A DNA stretch of 64,000 nucleotides from Aureispira sp. CCB-QB1 (GTDB lineage: Bacteria; Bacteroidota; Bacteroidia; Chitinophagales; Saprospiraceae): NCBI GenBank assembly GCA_945870185.1, contig CAMBRK010000003.1, positions 62,001-126,000 on the forward strand, given 5' to 3'. Under the pieces are notes generated by a model. That model was not told where the DNA came from. It did not search any database and saw only the letters and a list, made by a program, of their open reading frames with translations. Every line of letters begins with the position of its first letter. Position 1 is the stretch's first letter. A program made the position numbers and the translations under genes. Shown one piece after another: positions 35,954 through 44,023 of the stretch.

Positions 35954-36153
35954 TGCAGATATTAAGGCTAAGCTTAGTGTCCTCGTTAAGCTTTTTTTAG
36001 AAAAAGCGTCTCGCTTTTTTTGTTCCGTAATAATTCAGTAATATTGACTTTTGAACGTTCATTTCCGATAGAAAGTTGAATGTCACCCCTACAGGGTTTC
36101 CGAAAGGCTTCGGGACTTGGTTATAATCATAACATCCCTACGGGATTAAAATT
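35954..36153 (+). repeat. Direct repeat B, copy 1
   Basis: About 200 bp from TGCAGATATTAAGGC to CATCCCTACGGGATTAAAATT. It contains a 10-bp hairpin with loop TCCT (35970-35993, two G-T wobbles) followed by a T run, and a second AAAAAGCG/CGCTTTTT hairpin at 36001-36019. Copy 2 lies at 36330-36518. Confidence 0.8.
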
Positions 36154-36329
36154 ATTTTGAACGTTCGTTCTCGGTTTTTGAATGTCCATTCTAGACTTTT
36201 AAACATTCATTCTCGACTTTTGAACTGTTTGTCAAAGTCTACTCGACTTTGCCGGAATATATCTTATGGTCTATGACCGGTATTAGGTCCCAATTCCAAT
36301 TTATGATTCTCGACTTTTGAACGTTCATG

Positions 36330-36518
36330 TGCAGATATTAAGGCTAAGCTTAGCGTCCTCGCTAAGCTTTTTTTAGTAAAAGCGTCTCGCTTTTTTGTTG
36401 TAGCAATATTGACTATTGAACGTTCATTTCCGATAGAAAGTTGAATGTCACCCTTACAAGGTTTCCGAAAGGCTTCGGGACTTGGTTATAATCATAACAT
36501 CCCTACGGGATTAAAATT
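36330..36518 (+). repeat. Direct repeat B, copy 2
   Basis: Second copy of repeat B. Its first hairpin (36345-36368) is a perfect 10-bp stem (AAGCTTAGCG/CGCTAAGCTT) with loop TCCT; the differences from copy 1 keep pairing. Confidence 0.8.
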
Positions 36519-36669
36519 TAAAGCAAATATCGTTTTTTGTCATCAATTTAATCAAAAAAATGTAGTTGACCATTTTAAAAATTATTTTTGACCTAATTAA
36601 TTTGAATTATGATGAACCTAAATCTGGAAAGAAAAAGTTAAAAATAATAGTTTAGTAACTTTAGATATT

Positions 36670-37080
36670 TTAATTAATTTTTACACTGATTGATTGGTCT
36701 TGAGTCACTTGAAATTTAGCATCTTCATATTGGGGAGGTCCCATTAACCCTTTGGCATCATTCGAGAATCCATATCTTTCTTTAGGTATCCCAAACATTC
36801 CCGTATCAAGTTTATTATTATCATTTTCATCATGGTAGACAGAAACAGCATATTCACCGTCAGGTATATTATCGAATACCACTTTAGCAGTTTTGGCATT
36901 GATCTTACTGGTTTTACCAAAAATAGGTTTTTTCGTAAAATTATCTGGACCATTGAAAATACCTACCATGACTTTCCCTTGATTATTTTTAAAGTTTGTT
37001 ACCGTAACGGTAAGCCTATTTGTTTGAGAATAGGTCACGAGACTAAAGAATATTGAGATTAGGATTAAAATGTATTTCAT
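36670..37080 (-). CDS. DUF2141 family secreted protein
   Basis: 136 residues with a signal peptide (ILILISIFFSLVTYSQ). The mature domain (RLTVTVTNFKNNQGKVMVGIF, IPDGEYAVSVYHDENDNNKLDTG, GIPKERYGFSNDA) is the characteristic DUF2141 sequence, a small beta-sandwich found exported in Bacteroidota and Proteobacteria. Length agrees with the family. Function is not known; some members lie near carotenoid or transport genes, but none are seen here. It is flanked by the repeat region downstream and the frameshifted carbonic anhydrase divergently upstream. Confidence 0.85.
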   Translation of the reverse strand: MKYILILISIFFSLVTYSQTNRLTVTVTNFKNNQGKVMVGIFNGPDNFTKKPIFGKTSKINAKTAKVVFDNIPDGEYAVSVYHDENDNNKLDTGMFGIPKERYGFSNDAKGLMGPPQYEDAKFQVTQDQSISVKIN

Positions 37081-37443
37081 CTGTATATTATTATTTGTTA
37101 TTAATCGTCAGACCATTTTCCTTACTGTTTCCAGTTAATCTTGGGTCTTTCAATGTTTCTTGATTTTAAAGGTTAGGGCAAAAGTATGGTTTAAATAAGT
37201 AATTTCTTTAATTGATTTTTTAATAATCATATTTTGGATGAAAAAAATTCAGGCTATAAAGTTTTGAGCCCTTTTAAAAAACACAAAAGTATATTATTTA
37301 CTTTTTGTACTCTATGTGAAGACTTTTAATGTATTCATCAAAGAGTTTATTGAGTAGCATTGGCCTATGTTTAAAGATGACTATAAAAACCCCAAAAGTA
37401 AGGTGTATTTTTGCAGAGCGAATTTTATAAAATCAAAATAAAT
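37081..37443 (+). other. Divergent intergenic region, 363 bp
   Basis: Lies between the DUF2141 gene (minus) and the carbonic anhydrase gene (plus). It holds a -7 box TATTTTTG at 37406-37413 for the latter. No gene or clear hairpin is seen. Confidence 0.5.
37406..37413 (+). promoter_or_regulatory. -7 promoter box for the carbonic anhydrase gene
   Basis: TATTTTTG fits TAnnTTTG and is followed by C. It lies 30 bp upstream of the ATG at 37444. No obvious -33 box. Confidence 0.4.
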
Positions 37444-38084
37444 ATGTATTTAAGTCAAATTTTTGCCAATAATGAAAAGTGGATTGTGGAAAAATTAGCT
37501 GTTAATCCAGAATATTTTAGGATTTAGCCAAAGGGCAAAACCCCGAATTTTTATATATTGGCTGTTCGGATAGTCGGGTTACAGCGGAAGACTTGATGGG
37601 CTTAAATCCTGGTGAAGTATTTATTCATAGAAATATTGCGAACCAAGTGATTCCTACTGATAACAACATCAATGCCGTTATTCAATATGCCGTAGAACAT
37701 CTAAAAGTAAAGCACATCATCATTTGTGGTCACTATGAGTGTGGCGGTGTAAAGGCAGCACTTAATCCAAGTGATATGGGACAACTCAATAGTTGGTTGC
37801 AGACATTAAGAGATGTAAGACGAATCCACAAAGCTGAATTAGAATCCATTACCGATCAGCAACAGTTGTTTGATCGCTTGGTCGAGTTGAATGTTAGAGA
37901 GCAATGCATGAATGTCATCAAGATTGATCACGTACAGCGGAGTTGGTACAAAACAGGATTTCCAACAATTCACGGTTGGGTTTTTGATGTCCGTACCGGC
38001 AAACTCATAGACTTGGGCTTAAAAATGGAACAAGAATTTATGGAAATTAGGGAAATTTATGACTTAAAGCCTTTGAACTCATAA
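37444..38084 (+). pseudogene. can: Beta-class carbonic anhydrase with a 1-nt frameshift
   Basis: The ATG at 37444 starts MYLSQIFANNEKWIVEKL and reaches NPEYFRI-stop. With one base restored at 37519-37520 it would read on as DLAKGQNPEFLYIGCSDSRV and then the rest to 38084, giving 213 residues, normal for bacterial Can (about 220). Zn ligands are present: Cys in CSDSR, then His and Cys in CGHYECGGVK. It interconverts CO2 and bicarbonate in the cytosol. The intact downstream frame alone (from 37593) lacks CSDSR and would be inactive. Either a real lesion or an assembly deletion in TTTT(A)AGG. Confidence 0.85.
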
Positions 38085-38118
38085 AAGATTCGTCCAGAGT
38101 AGGATTTGGGTTTTTGTC

Positions 38119-38760
38119 TTAAAAATGTACCAATAAGCCATTTGAACTCCATGATATTTTCGGTTTTTCACCATAGCTCAAGCCTTTATTTTTATTTTGT
38201 GCTTGATTATAGATGTCGATGGCTTTCTTTTTAGCCTTTCTGCCGTTAGCGCTCATAATGATACTGATAATAGATAATCCACCACCTATAGCAAATCTAC
38301 GACCATTGAAATTACCCGTATTGAGTTGTCCGCCAAGTTCATAACCAATAAGGTACCCACCTACAAACCCAAAACCATAGGATAAAACTTCAGTGGTTTG
38401 TCCTTGGCTAAATTTTTCCATCGCCGGTGGATGCGTTGCCAACAATCGTCTTAAGTCTTTGGTAGTCAAATCTATACCACCCGAAGACGCATACCCATCT
38501 TCGTCAGTTGAGATGGGTTCACGGCTTTTTATGAGCTTTTGTGTTCGGGGTGATGCATATTCTACTTCTTTTACTTTGCTTTTGGGTACAAAAGTATTGA
38601 TTTCCCGGTCTTTTAAAGTGGTGATGATATAGTAGTTTAGGGAGTCTTCGTTAGTGATGGAGCAGGGTATTTTAGCGCCATTAGTTTTAGTGATGATGTC
38701 TTGGGTGAGACCTGAGTGTACAAAAAACATCATGAGCATCAAGGTAAAAATCTGTTTCAT
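38119..38760 (-). CDS. Secreted protein with glycine-rich hydrophobic segment, unknown function
   Basis: 213 residues with a signal peptide (TLMLMMFFVHSGLTQ). The first mature part (IITKTNGAKIPCSITNED, then YYIITTLKDREINTFVPKSKV) resembles the start of many small Bacteroidota exported proteins that keep a DIIxxxNGxxI pattern. Residues about 128-167 are glycine-rich and hydrophobic (GFGFVGGYLIGYELGGQL, IGGGLSIISIIM), possibly membrane-inserting. It ends in a basic helix and KISWSSNGLLVHF. It is 34 bp from the end of the carbonic anhydrase gene (convergent) and 79 bp from a methyltransferase gene on the same strand. No known family recognised. Confidence 0.6.
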   Translation of the reverse strand: MKQIFTLMLMMFFVHSGLTQDIITKTNGAKIPCSITNEDSLNYYIITTLKDREINTFVPKSKVKEVEYASPRTQKLIKSREPISTDEDGYASSGGIDLTTKDLRRLLATHPPAMEKFSQGQTTEVLSYGFGFVGGYLIGYELGGQLNTGNFNGRRFAIGGGLSIISIIMSANGRKAKKKAIDIYNQAQNKNKGLSYGEKPKISWSSNGLLVHF

Positions 38761-38839
38761 AATTGGGTTTTAATTTTTAAGAACTTGTAATTATTCTATA
38801 TATCTTGTTTTCTTTTTTTGTTTGCATTCGTCTATACAA

Positions 38840-39625
38840 CTAAAGCACTGCCTCAATCGCAAAAACTAAAGGAATTTTGTTACCCATGTGTTTTACAATG
38901 TATTTTCCTTTTTCGACTTCCACACCGTCAGAAAATATATTATAAGGTGCATAATTATATTCATTAAATTGCTTGATCGTCAGGCCGTTGTTGATCAGGC
39001 TATTGATGACTTCGCTGTTGCTATGATTCCAACAGTGGTAGGTAAATTCTTGCGCTACGGCTTTATCAGCGTAGGTTCCCGTTTCTGTGCCAATGATGGG
39101 CAATACATTAAAATAACTATGCGCCACTTCCTTCACATCATCGTCATACATCCAAAGAACCGGATGGAACTCCGCCATCACAAAACGACCTCCGGGTTTT
39201 AAAAAATGTGATACTACAGATGCCCATCTATCTAAATCAGGCAGCCATCCTATCGTTCCATAACTGGTAAATACAATATCAAACTTTTCGTCCAACACCT
39301 TAGGTAATTCATACACATCACTGCAAATAAACTGGGCACTAGATTGTGTATCCTGGGCTATTTTTTGGGCTGTTTCTATCGCTTTTTCAGAAAAATCTAT
39401 GCCGACAGCATCAGCACCCAATCTTGATAATGATATCGTATCCTGACCAAAATGACATTGCAGGTGCAAAACTTTCAGTCCGGCAATATTACCCAAAATA
39501 TCCAATTCTATACCTTGGAGAGACGACTTACCGGCCATAAAGCCAGCCATGTCATAGAAGTCTGACTCTAAGTGGATAGTTACTTTATTGTTCCACAGTG
39601 TTTTATTGGTTTGGATGTAAGACAT
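38840..39625 (-). CDS. Class I SAM-dependent methyltransferase
   Basis: 261 residues. Motif I is VLHLQCHFGQDTISLSRLGA at residues about 53-72, followed by VGIDFSEKAIETA (acidic residue of motif II), then DIVFTSYGTIGWLPDLD (motif IV-like) and FLKPGGRFVMAEFHPVLWM. This matches small-molecule methyltransferases of the UbiE/Methyltransf_25 type. The aromatic-rich C-terminal part (FNEYNYAPYNIFSD) probably recognises the substrate, which cannot be named from sequence. It lies upstream of an exported protein gene on the same strand (79 bp) with no obvious functional link. Confidence 0.85.
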   Translation of the reverse strand: MSYIQTNKTLWNNKVTIHLESDFYDMAGFMAGKSSLQGIELDILGNIAGLKVLHLQCHFGQDTISLSRLGADAVGIDFSEKAIETAQKIAQDTQSSAQFICSDVYELPKVLDEKFDIVFTSYGTIGWLPDLDRWASVVSHFLKPGGRFVMAEFHPVLWMYDDDVKEVAHSYFNVLPIIGTETGTYADKAVAQEFTYHCWNHSNSEVINSLINNGLTIKQFNEYNYAPYNIFSDGVEVEKGKYIVKHMGNKIPLVFAIEAVL

Positions 39626-39974
39626 ATCAGGCGTTTGCTTCGTTTATCAATGTTAATTTTAAATCAAAGATAAAGATAAATTTTAAATAGGGCCTGCTTA
39701 AAATGTCAAATTCTTTCAAAAAGGATAGTGCTATAGGTAAGGGTTATCGTTCAAAAAACAAGCGATAGAGAATAAGAACAAAGTGAAGTGCAAAGCACCA
39801 AAGGCGATAAGCCTTTGACGTAGTGAACCGCTAGCGGGTGGGCAGGAAAAGTGCGTCTATTGCCAAGTAGAAACATTATAATAAAGGACAGATCATCAAG
39901 GCAATAGAAAAAGCATTTTGACATGGGAGAGAACGATGCGAAGCAATCGCCTTTTTTTGAACTAGCGTTTTTTG

Positions 39975-40005
39975 GTTACTTTTTTTGGCAATGCAAAAAA
40001 GTAAC
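39975..40005. repeat. 11-bp inverted repeat
   Basis: GTTACTTTTTT, loop GGCAATGC-like, AAAAAAGTAAC. Similar sequences recur in intergenic DNA of other Bacteroidota, as far as I recall. The role is not known. Confidence 0.5.
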
Positions 40006-40176
40006 TGCCGCCTGCATAAGGCAATGTCAAATAAAAGTGCAAAGCTTTTACTATGATGACACCTAAAATTCTTGCACTAATCAATTAAATTATTTATTAT
40101 ATAGTACTGAAATACAGCTAAATAAGATCTTTCTAGCAGACCCTAAATAAATTCAAAAAGCAGATATAAGGATAAT

Positions 40177-40209
40177 AAAAAAGGCACTCCATCAAGAAGT
40201 GCCTTTTTT
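40177..40209 (-). terminator. Rho-independent terminator downstream of sod
   Basis: AAAAAGGCACT then AGTGCCTTTTTT (11-bp stem, 10-base loop), with A and T runs on both sides. It lies 37 bp past the stop of the superoxide dismutase gene and could work in both directions. Confidence 0.75.
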
Positions 40210-40246
40210 ACTTATTAGCTTTTTTAAAATCGTCCTATTATGGATA

Positions 40247-41275
40247 TTAGTGATCGTCGCTACACAAGCCTTGAATCACATGAAAAGTATCGTGTAATTT
40301 GGTAAGACTTTCTTTGATTTTATCGTCTTTACCTTTCTTTTTGATCAGTTTGTCTAGTTTAGCAGAGCCATCTACCAAGTCAGTCAGCGCTTTGGTGATT
40401 GCATCAGATTTGAATGTAGTTGGAACCTTTGATTTTGCAAGTATTTGAGCTTTTTCAAGCATTTCACCTGACCTAGTTTTGATGGGCTCTAGTTTGCCTT
40501 CTTCCATAGGATGAAACGTTTGAGCCATTACCAAATGAAATTCTTTCAGGGCAGTCCAGTCATCTTTTTCTATGTCTTTAAGCAAGGGGTCTTTTAATGC
40601 ATTTTCGTAAAGCATACCTACTTTGGACCAGTCAATGACATTCCAAATGGCTCCCAAGTAGTCACCTCTTTTGTTTTGATATTTAAGGTAGTAAGCATGT
40701 TCCCACACGTCGATACCTAGGATTGGAATTCCTCTGTTTTCTTTTGCCGCATCCATGATCGGATTATCCTGATTTGGGGTTGAGCATACCGCCAGTTTTT
40801 TTTCAGGGGTCACATAAAGCCAAACCCATCCTGAACCAAATCTAGTTGATGCACCATTATTGAGCAACTTTTTAAGACTATCTACCGATGTAAATGTTTT
40901 ATGGATATCATCAGCCAACTTTCCAGAGGGAGATTTTTCTGGGTTTGGGGACAATATAGACCAGAATAAGGTGTGATTGTAGTGTCCGCCACCATTGTTT
41001 CTGATCGCTGCACCACGTCTTTCCGCACCCAACAGCAGCAACTCCAAAGGCAATTTTTCAGCTTTGGTGCCATTTAGGGCTTTGTTGAGGTTAGTAAGAT
41101 AGGCTTGATGATGTTTGGAAAAATGTATCTCCATGGTCTGTCCGTCGATATAGGGTTCAAGGGCATCATAACTATATCCTAATGTAGGCATTTGGTGTAT
41201 AGGTTGTGCCACAGATATCTGTTGGGTAAAAACCATCAGAAAAATGGAAAGAGAAAAAGTCAATACGTTTTGCAT
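40247..41275 (-). CDS. sod: Exported Fe/Mn superoxide dismutase with extra C-terminal domain
   Basis: 342 residues, against about 200 for cytosolic Fe/Mn-SOD. It dismutates superoxide to O2 and H2O2. An N-terminal signal peptide (LTFSLSIFLMVFTQQISVAQ) points to the periplasm. The SOD fold spans residues about 27-220, with metal ligands H51 (MEIHFSKHH), H101 (GGGHYNHTLFW), D189 and H193 (IDVWEHAYYLKYQ). Residues about 225-342 form an added helical domain with HLVMAQTFHPMEEG, later KLHDTFHVIQGLC, and many Lys. The His/Met spacing suggests a four-helix bundle that might bind metal or a cofactor. Mn versus Fe cannot be told. Single gene with its own terminator. Confidence 0.9.
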   Translation of the reverse strand: MQNVLTFSLSIFLMVFTQQISVAQPIHQMPTLGYSYDALEPYIDGQTMEIHFSKHHQAYLTNLNKALNGTKAEKLPLELLLLGAERRGAAIRNNGGGHYNHTLFWSILSPNPEKSPSGKLADDIHKTFTSVDSLKKLLNNGASTRFGSGWVWLYVTPEKKLAVCSTPNQDNPIMDAAKENRGIPILGIDVWEHAYYLKYQNKRGDYLGAIWNVIDWSKVGMLYENALKDPLLKDIEKDDWTALKEFHLVMAQTFHPMEEGKLEPIKTRSGEMLEKAQILAKSKVPTTFKSDAITKALTDLVDGSAKLDKLIKKKGKDDKIKESLTKLHDTFHVIQGLCSDDH

Positions 41276-41414
41276 AAGGTAATATATTTTACTTGATAAA
41301 CATTGTAATCATCCAATTGGTTTGTAAACATGGTGTTTTCTTTTGTTATTTTTGTATTGATACTGCCATTGAAAGTTTTCGAAAAAAATTGGTTTGTAAG
41401 TAAGTAATTATAAA

Positions 41415-41448
41415 TTTGCTGAAATATGAATCAAATAATTTAGTTTTG
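41415..41448 (+). promoter_or_regulatory. Candidate promoter for the 41468 gene
   Basis: TTTG (41415-41418), 22 bp, TAGTTTTG (41441-41448). The leader would be only about 13 bases to the ATG at 41468. Confidence 0.45.
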
Positions 41449-41467
41449 GGCTTTCAATTTGCATAAA

Positions 41468-42334
41468 ATGGAACAACACGAGGCCATCATCATTAAAGCT
41501 CTCAAACCGATGTTATTTCAAGCTTTGGCACTCAAGGCTATCAGATATGCTTTAATCTCGGTTCCTTTTACGTACAACAGAATGGAAAAATTCAATATTT
41601 TATCCAGAATTGAAAATATTTTTAAAGGTAAATTGGCCGAAGAGATTTTTTATCATTATTGTCAAATCCAACATATTGATGTCGATTTTGAATCTTGTAC
41701 CACACCTTTTTGGATGTCTGATCAACGGGATTTTTTATGGTTGGGCGGTGAATGGGACTTAAAAAACAACTTTTTTTATTGTACAGATGAAGACTTTGAG
41801 CGTTTTGATTTTACATTATTGCCTGCTTTAATTCCCAATAAAACCGATTATGACCAATGGTCAAAAAGAAACGAAACCCTTTTGAATCAAAGTAAATATA
41901 TGGCCTATATATTTAGTTTTGTGCGTCTCAGGCCGGATAAAAAAGCATTTTTTAAGGTTTTATTGGATCATCGCCAATTGGATTTTATTCATCATGTAGC
42001 AGCGCAGTATCACAACTTACCTCATAGTAAAATGGCATCTTTTGAAACTTGGTTTTTTCAGCAGCTAGACCATTCAAGAACTTCGGAAGCAATAGAGATT
42101 TATTATCAACCTGAAATGATCATCACTGCCTGTGCCAATGCCAGATATTACCACCTTTTCCATAATACTTCTGTAAACGATGATCATTATGCATTAATAC
42201 ACGACATGGCATGGTATGAAAAGAAGAGTAAAGTGGTCAGATTTTTGGATGGTAAATTGGTGACGACCATAAGGAATAGGACTTGCCCTGTAAGTCTCTT
42301 GCCGGCATTTATAAATATAGCCTTTAGAAAGTGA
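41468..42334 (+). CDS. Unknown protein, possible PD-(D/E)XK-fold nuclease
   Basis: 288 residues from the ATG at 41468; an upstream in-frame TTG adds 3 residues only. No signal peptide or membrane segment. Residues 53-99 show a pattern seen in PD-(D/E)XK nucleases: a helix with GKLAEEIFYHYC (E58/E59), then D88 in RDFLWLGGEW and D97-L-K99 in EWDLKNN, where the D...(D/E)xK spacing fits the metal-binding core. The rest is helical with an R-D-K-K-rich mid-part. This is inference from motif only; the protein may not be a nuclease. It is divergent from sod and is followed after 78 bp by a two-helix membrane protein gene. Confidence 0.6.
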   Translation: MEQHEAIIIKALKPMLFQALALKAIRYALISVPFTYNRMEKFNILSRIENIFKGKLAEEIFYHYCQIQHIDVDFESCTTPFWMSDQRDFLWLGGEWDLKNNFFYCTDEDFERFDFTLLPALIPNKTDYDQWSKRNETLLNQSKYMAYIFSFVRLRPDKKAFFKVLLDHRQLDFIHHVAAQYHNLPHSKMASFETWFFQQLDHSRTSEAIEIYYQPEMIITACANARYYHLFHNTSVNDDHYALIHDMAWYEKKSKVVRFLDGKLVTTIRNRTCPVSLLPAFINIAFRK

Positions 42335-42412
42335 AAGCATAGCTGCCCAAAAGCTCAGCTTGAGTCAGCGTGGCACAGTAATTGCCATCATTAAGGTAGA
42401 AAATACCAAGTC

Positions 42413-42892
42413 ATGAACTTTTCAAAATGGACTAATATTCTAAAGCTTATTTTATTAAAAATAGTAGAAGAACTGGAACGGCGCATCAATGAGAAGCATG
42501 GTGTGGATACATCGGACAATTTTAGTGCCTCTCTGTACACATCTCTTAAGTTTATTGTTTTAGAACAGGTAGATGGCATGGTCGATGAGGTAGTCAACTA
42601 TACTAAGAAGCAAATACATAGTATTTCGGATTTACTAGCCCTGAGAGTAGCTCAGATTTTAGGTTCTTTGGTGTATGTATTATTAATTCTGGCATTGGTT
42701 GGACTAGTTTTTTTATTTTTGATGATTACTTTGGCCGTATATCTAGGAGGTATTTTGGGTCAGATGTATTTGGGGTTTTTACTGACGAGCGGCATTGTGT
42801 TGATCATATTATTAGGTACTTGGCATTGGGCAAAAAAATCTATTACGCAGCATATCAAGTCTATATTGATGGAAAATCTAAATGACATCTAA
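42413..42892 (+). CDS. Two-helix membrane protein, holin-superfamily-like
   Basis: 159 residues with a charged, helical N-terminal half (KIVEELERRINEKHGVD, LEQVDGMVDEVVNYTKKQIH) and two transmembrane helices at residues about 83-110 (ILGSLVYVLLILALVGLVFL) and 118-138 (YLGFLLTSGIVLIILLGTW). A basic tail follows. The arrangement resembles the phage-holin-like family (Phage_holin_3_6) that is common in Bacteroidota and lies near YtxH or DUF721 genes. Phage lysis is not implied. The stop at 42890-42892 directly abuts the stop of the convergent DUF721 gene. Confidence 0.6.
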   Translation: MNFSKWTNILKLILLKIVEELERRINEKHGVDTSDNFSASLYTSLKFIVLEQVDGMVDEVVNYTKKQIHSISDLLALRVAQILGSLVYVLLILALVGLVFLFLMITLAVYLGGILGQMYLGFLLTSGIVLIILLGTWHWAKKSITQHIKSILMENLNDI

Positions 42893-43186
42893 TTAATAAA
42901 ACTCAATGGTTTGAATGATAGTGCTCCCCAACGCAGTATTGAGTAGGCTGATTGCTTTATCTTTGGATAGGGACAATTCTTTTTTTAAGGCTGCAGACGT
43001 AAGATATACCTTCAGTGCACCATCTTTAAAATATATTCGGGTAGTATAGCTGCTAATAATGGGGCCCATTTCCTGTTTCCAAACTTCATCGATATGAGAA
43101 ATGTAGTAACCTTTGGCCACACGCTGATTGGATGCTAAAAAGTCATTTAATACTTCTTTGATGTTTTTATCATTGTGTCTGCCCAC
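42893..43186 (-). CDS. DUF721/DciA-like protein
   Basis: 97 residues. The pattern is that of DUF721: an N-terminal helix (IKEVLNDFLASNQRVAKGYY), SHIDEVWKQEMGPIISSYTTRI, FKDGALKVYLTSAALKKELSL, and KDKAISLLNTALGSTIIQTI. Family members include DciA, which helps load replicative helicase in many bacteria without DnaC; short single-domain versions in Bacteroidota are usually annotated only as DUF721. Length fits. It follows a thioredoxin-like gene by 62 bp on the same strand and is convergent with the membrane protein gene. Confidence 0.85.
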   Translation of the reverse strand: MGRHNDKNIKEVLNDFLASNQRVAKGYYISHIDEVWKQEMGPIISSYTTRIYFKDGALKVYLTSAALKKELSLSKDKAISLLNTALGSTIIQTIEFY

Positions 43187-43248
43187 TTTTGAAAGGTTTT
43201 TATAAATGAAATCCTACAAATACCTGTAGATGTAGTCAGTGTCTATGC

Positions 43249-43800
43249 TTAAGGACGACCATTTACCAAAGCATTGAAATGACTTTCGCGACAGTAATTA
43301 TTGGCATATTTGCGCCACATTACTTTTTTGTGATGATCGCCACCATAATAGGAGAGCATGACTTCAAAAACATCCACATCTACAAATCTATCGTAAGCTG
43401 CTATCTTTTTAAACTGTTCATCCAAAAACACAAAGGATGGGAAAGACATATTGCCGGATACAAGGTCAACCGCCAATTCATGAAAATCGTATTTCCCAAT
43501 TCGTACCGTCGTATAGGCTTTATCTGCTACTATGATTTTGTCTGAAGCAGAAGCATTGATATGGAAAGCATAAAAGTTGGAATTGATGAATTTGGCTATA
43601 TGATCATGGGCAAAGGTCTTATCTTCCATAAATCTACACCACTTGCATCCATCGTAGTATACGTAAACAAAGAATTTTTTGTCTCCTTTCTTTACTTTTT
43701 CATTAGCATACTCCCATGAGGTCCATCTAATTTTATTTTGACCCAGTAGCGGCAGTGCTGCTAAAACTAAAAAACAAATACTAAACAATTTAAGATTCAT
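43249..43800 (-). CDS. Exported thioredoxin-fold protein (CxxC)
   Basis: 183 residues with a signal peptide (FSICFLVLAALPLLGQ). The thioredoxin fold carries YYDGCKWCRFMEDKTF, a C-x-x-C redox site, and a later FPSFVFLDEQFKKIA with the cis-Pro-type SFP segment. This matches the thioredoxin_7/DUF255-like group of periplasmic proteins. It probably reduces or isomerises disulfides or handles damaged proteins; the partner is not seen. It lies 62 bp upstream of the DUF721 gene on the same strand and might share a transcript. Confidence 0.8.
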   Translation of the reverse strand: MNLKLFSICFLVLAALPLLGQNKIRWTSWEYANEKVKKGDKKFFVYVYYDGCKWCRFMEDKTFAHDHIAKFINSNFYAFHINASASDKIIVADKAYTTVRIGKYDFHELAVDLVSGNMSFPSFVFLDEQFKKIAAYDRFVDVDVFEVMLSYYGGDHHKKVMWRKYANNYCRESHFNALVNGRP

Positions 43801-44023
43801 ACTTGAAAGTTGCTTACCTGTTTGCTATGTATTTAAATATCAGGACTAATCTAAAAGTACAAAATTAGAAATATTGTTGTGAAATAACAATATCAAGTCC
43901 AAATAAAAACATTTTTTAATAAAATTTTAACAGAATGACACTATTAATTAACTTCATTTGAGATGTAGTCCGTGCCAACATTTTACTTTCGTGGTCCCGA
44001 ATTTATATTGGTTTAGAATTCTT

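Larger units (their letters stand above)
35343..36669 (+). other. Repeat-rich intergenic region with transposase remnant, 1327 bp
   Basis: No intact gene. It contains two pairs of direct repeats (about 150 and 195 bp), many short hairpins such as GCCCTGACAGGGC, CCCCAACGGGG and GAAGGG-ctaca-CCCTTC, several GAACGTTC palindromes and a truncated Y1 transposase. These are listed separately. Confidence 0.7.
39626..40246 (+). other. Intergenic region with a series of hairpins, 621 bp
   Basis: No gene. Hairpins include CAAAGGC/GCCTTTG (39799-39817), CCGCTAGCGG (39828-39837), GCGA/TCGC (39939-39950) and an 11-bp GTTACTTTTTT/AAAAAAGTAAC stem. The terminator of the sod gene is at its right end. Confidence 0.55.

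Noticed and set aside
37593-38084. A complete, shorter carbonic anhydrase
   Set aside because: It lacks the CSDSR zinc-binding segment that lies just upstream in the same frame and the N-terminal helix in the other frame; it is a part of a frameshifted gene.
42413-42892. Phage holin indicating a prophage
   Set aside because: Only a two-helix topology is shared; neighbours are chromosomal (DUF721, SOD) and there are no phage structural or lysis genes.
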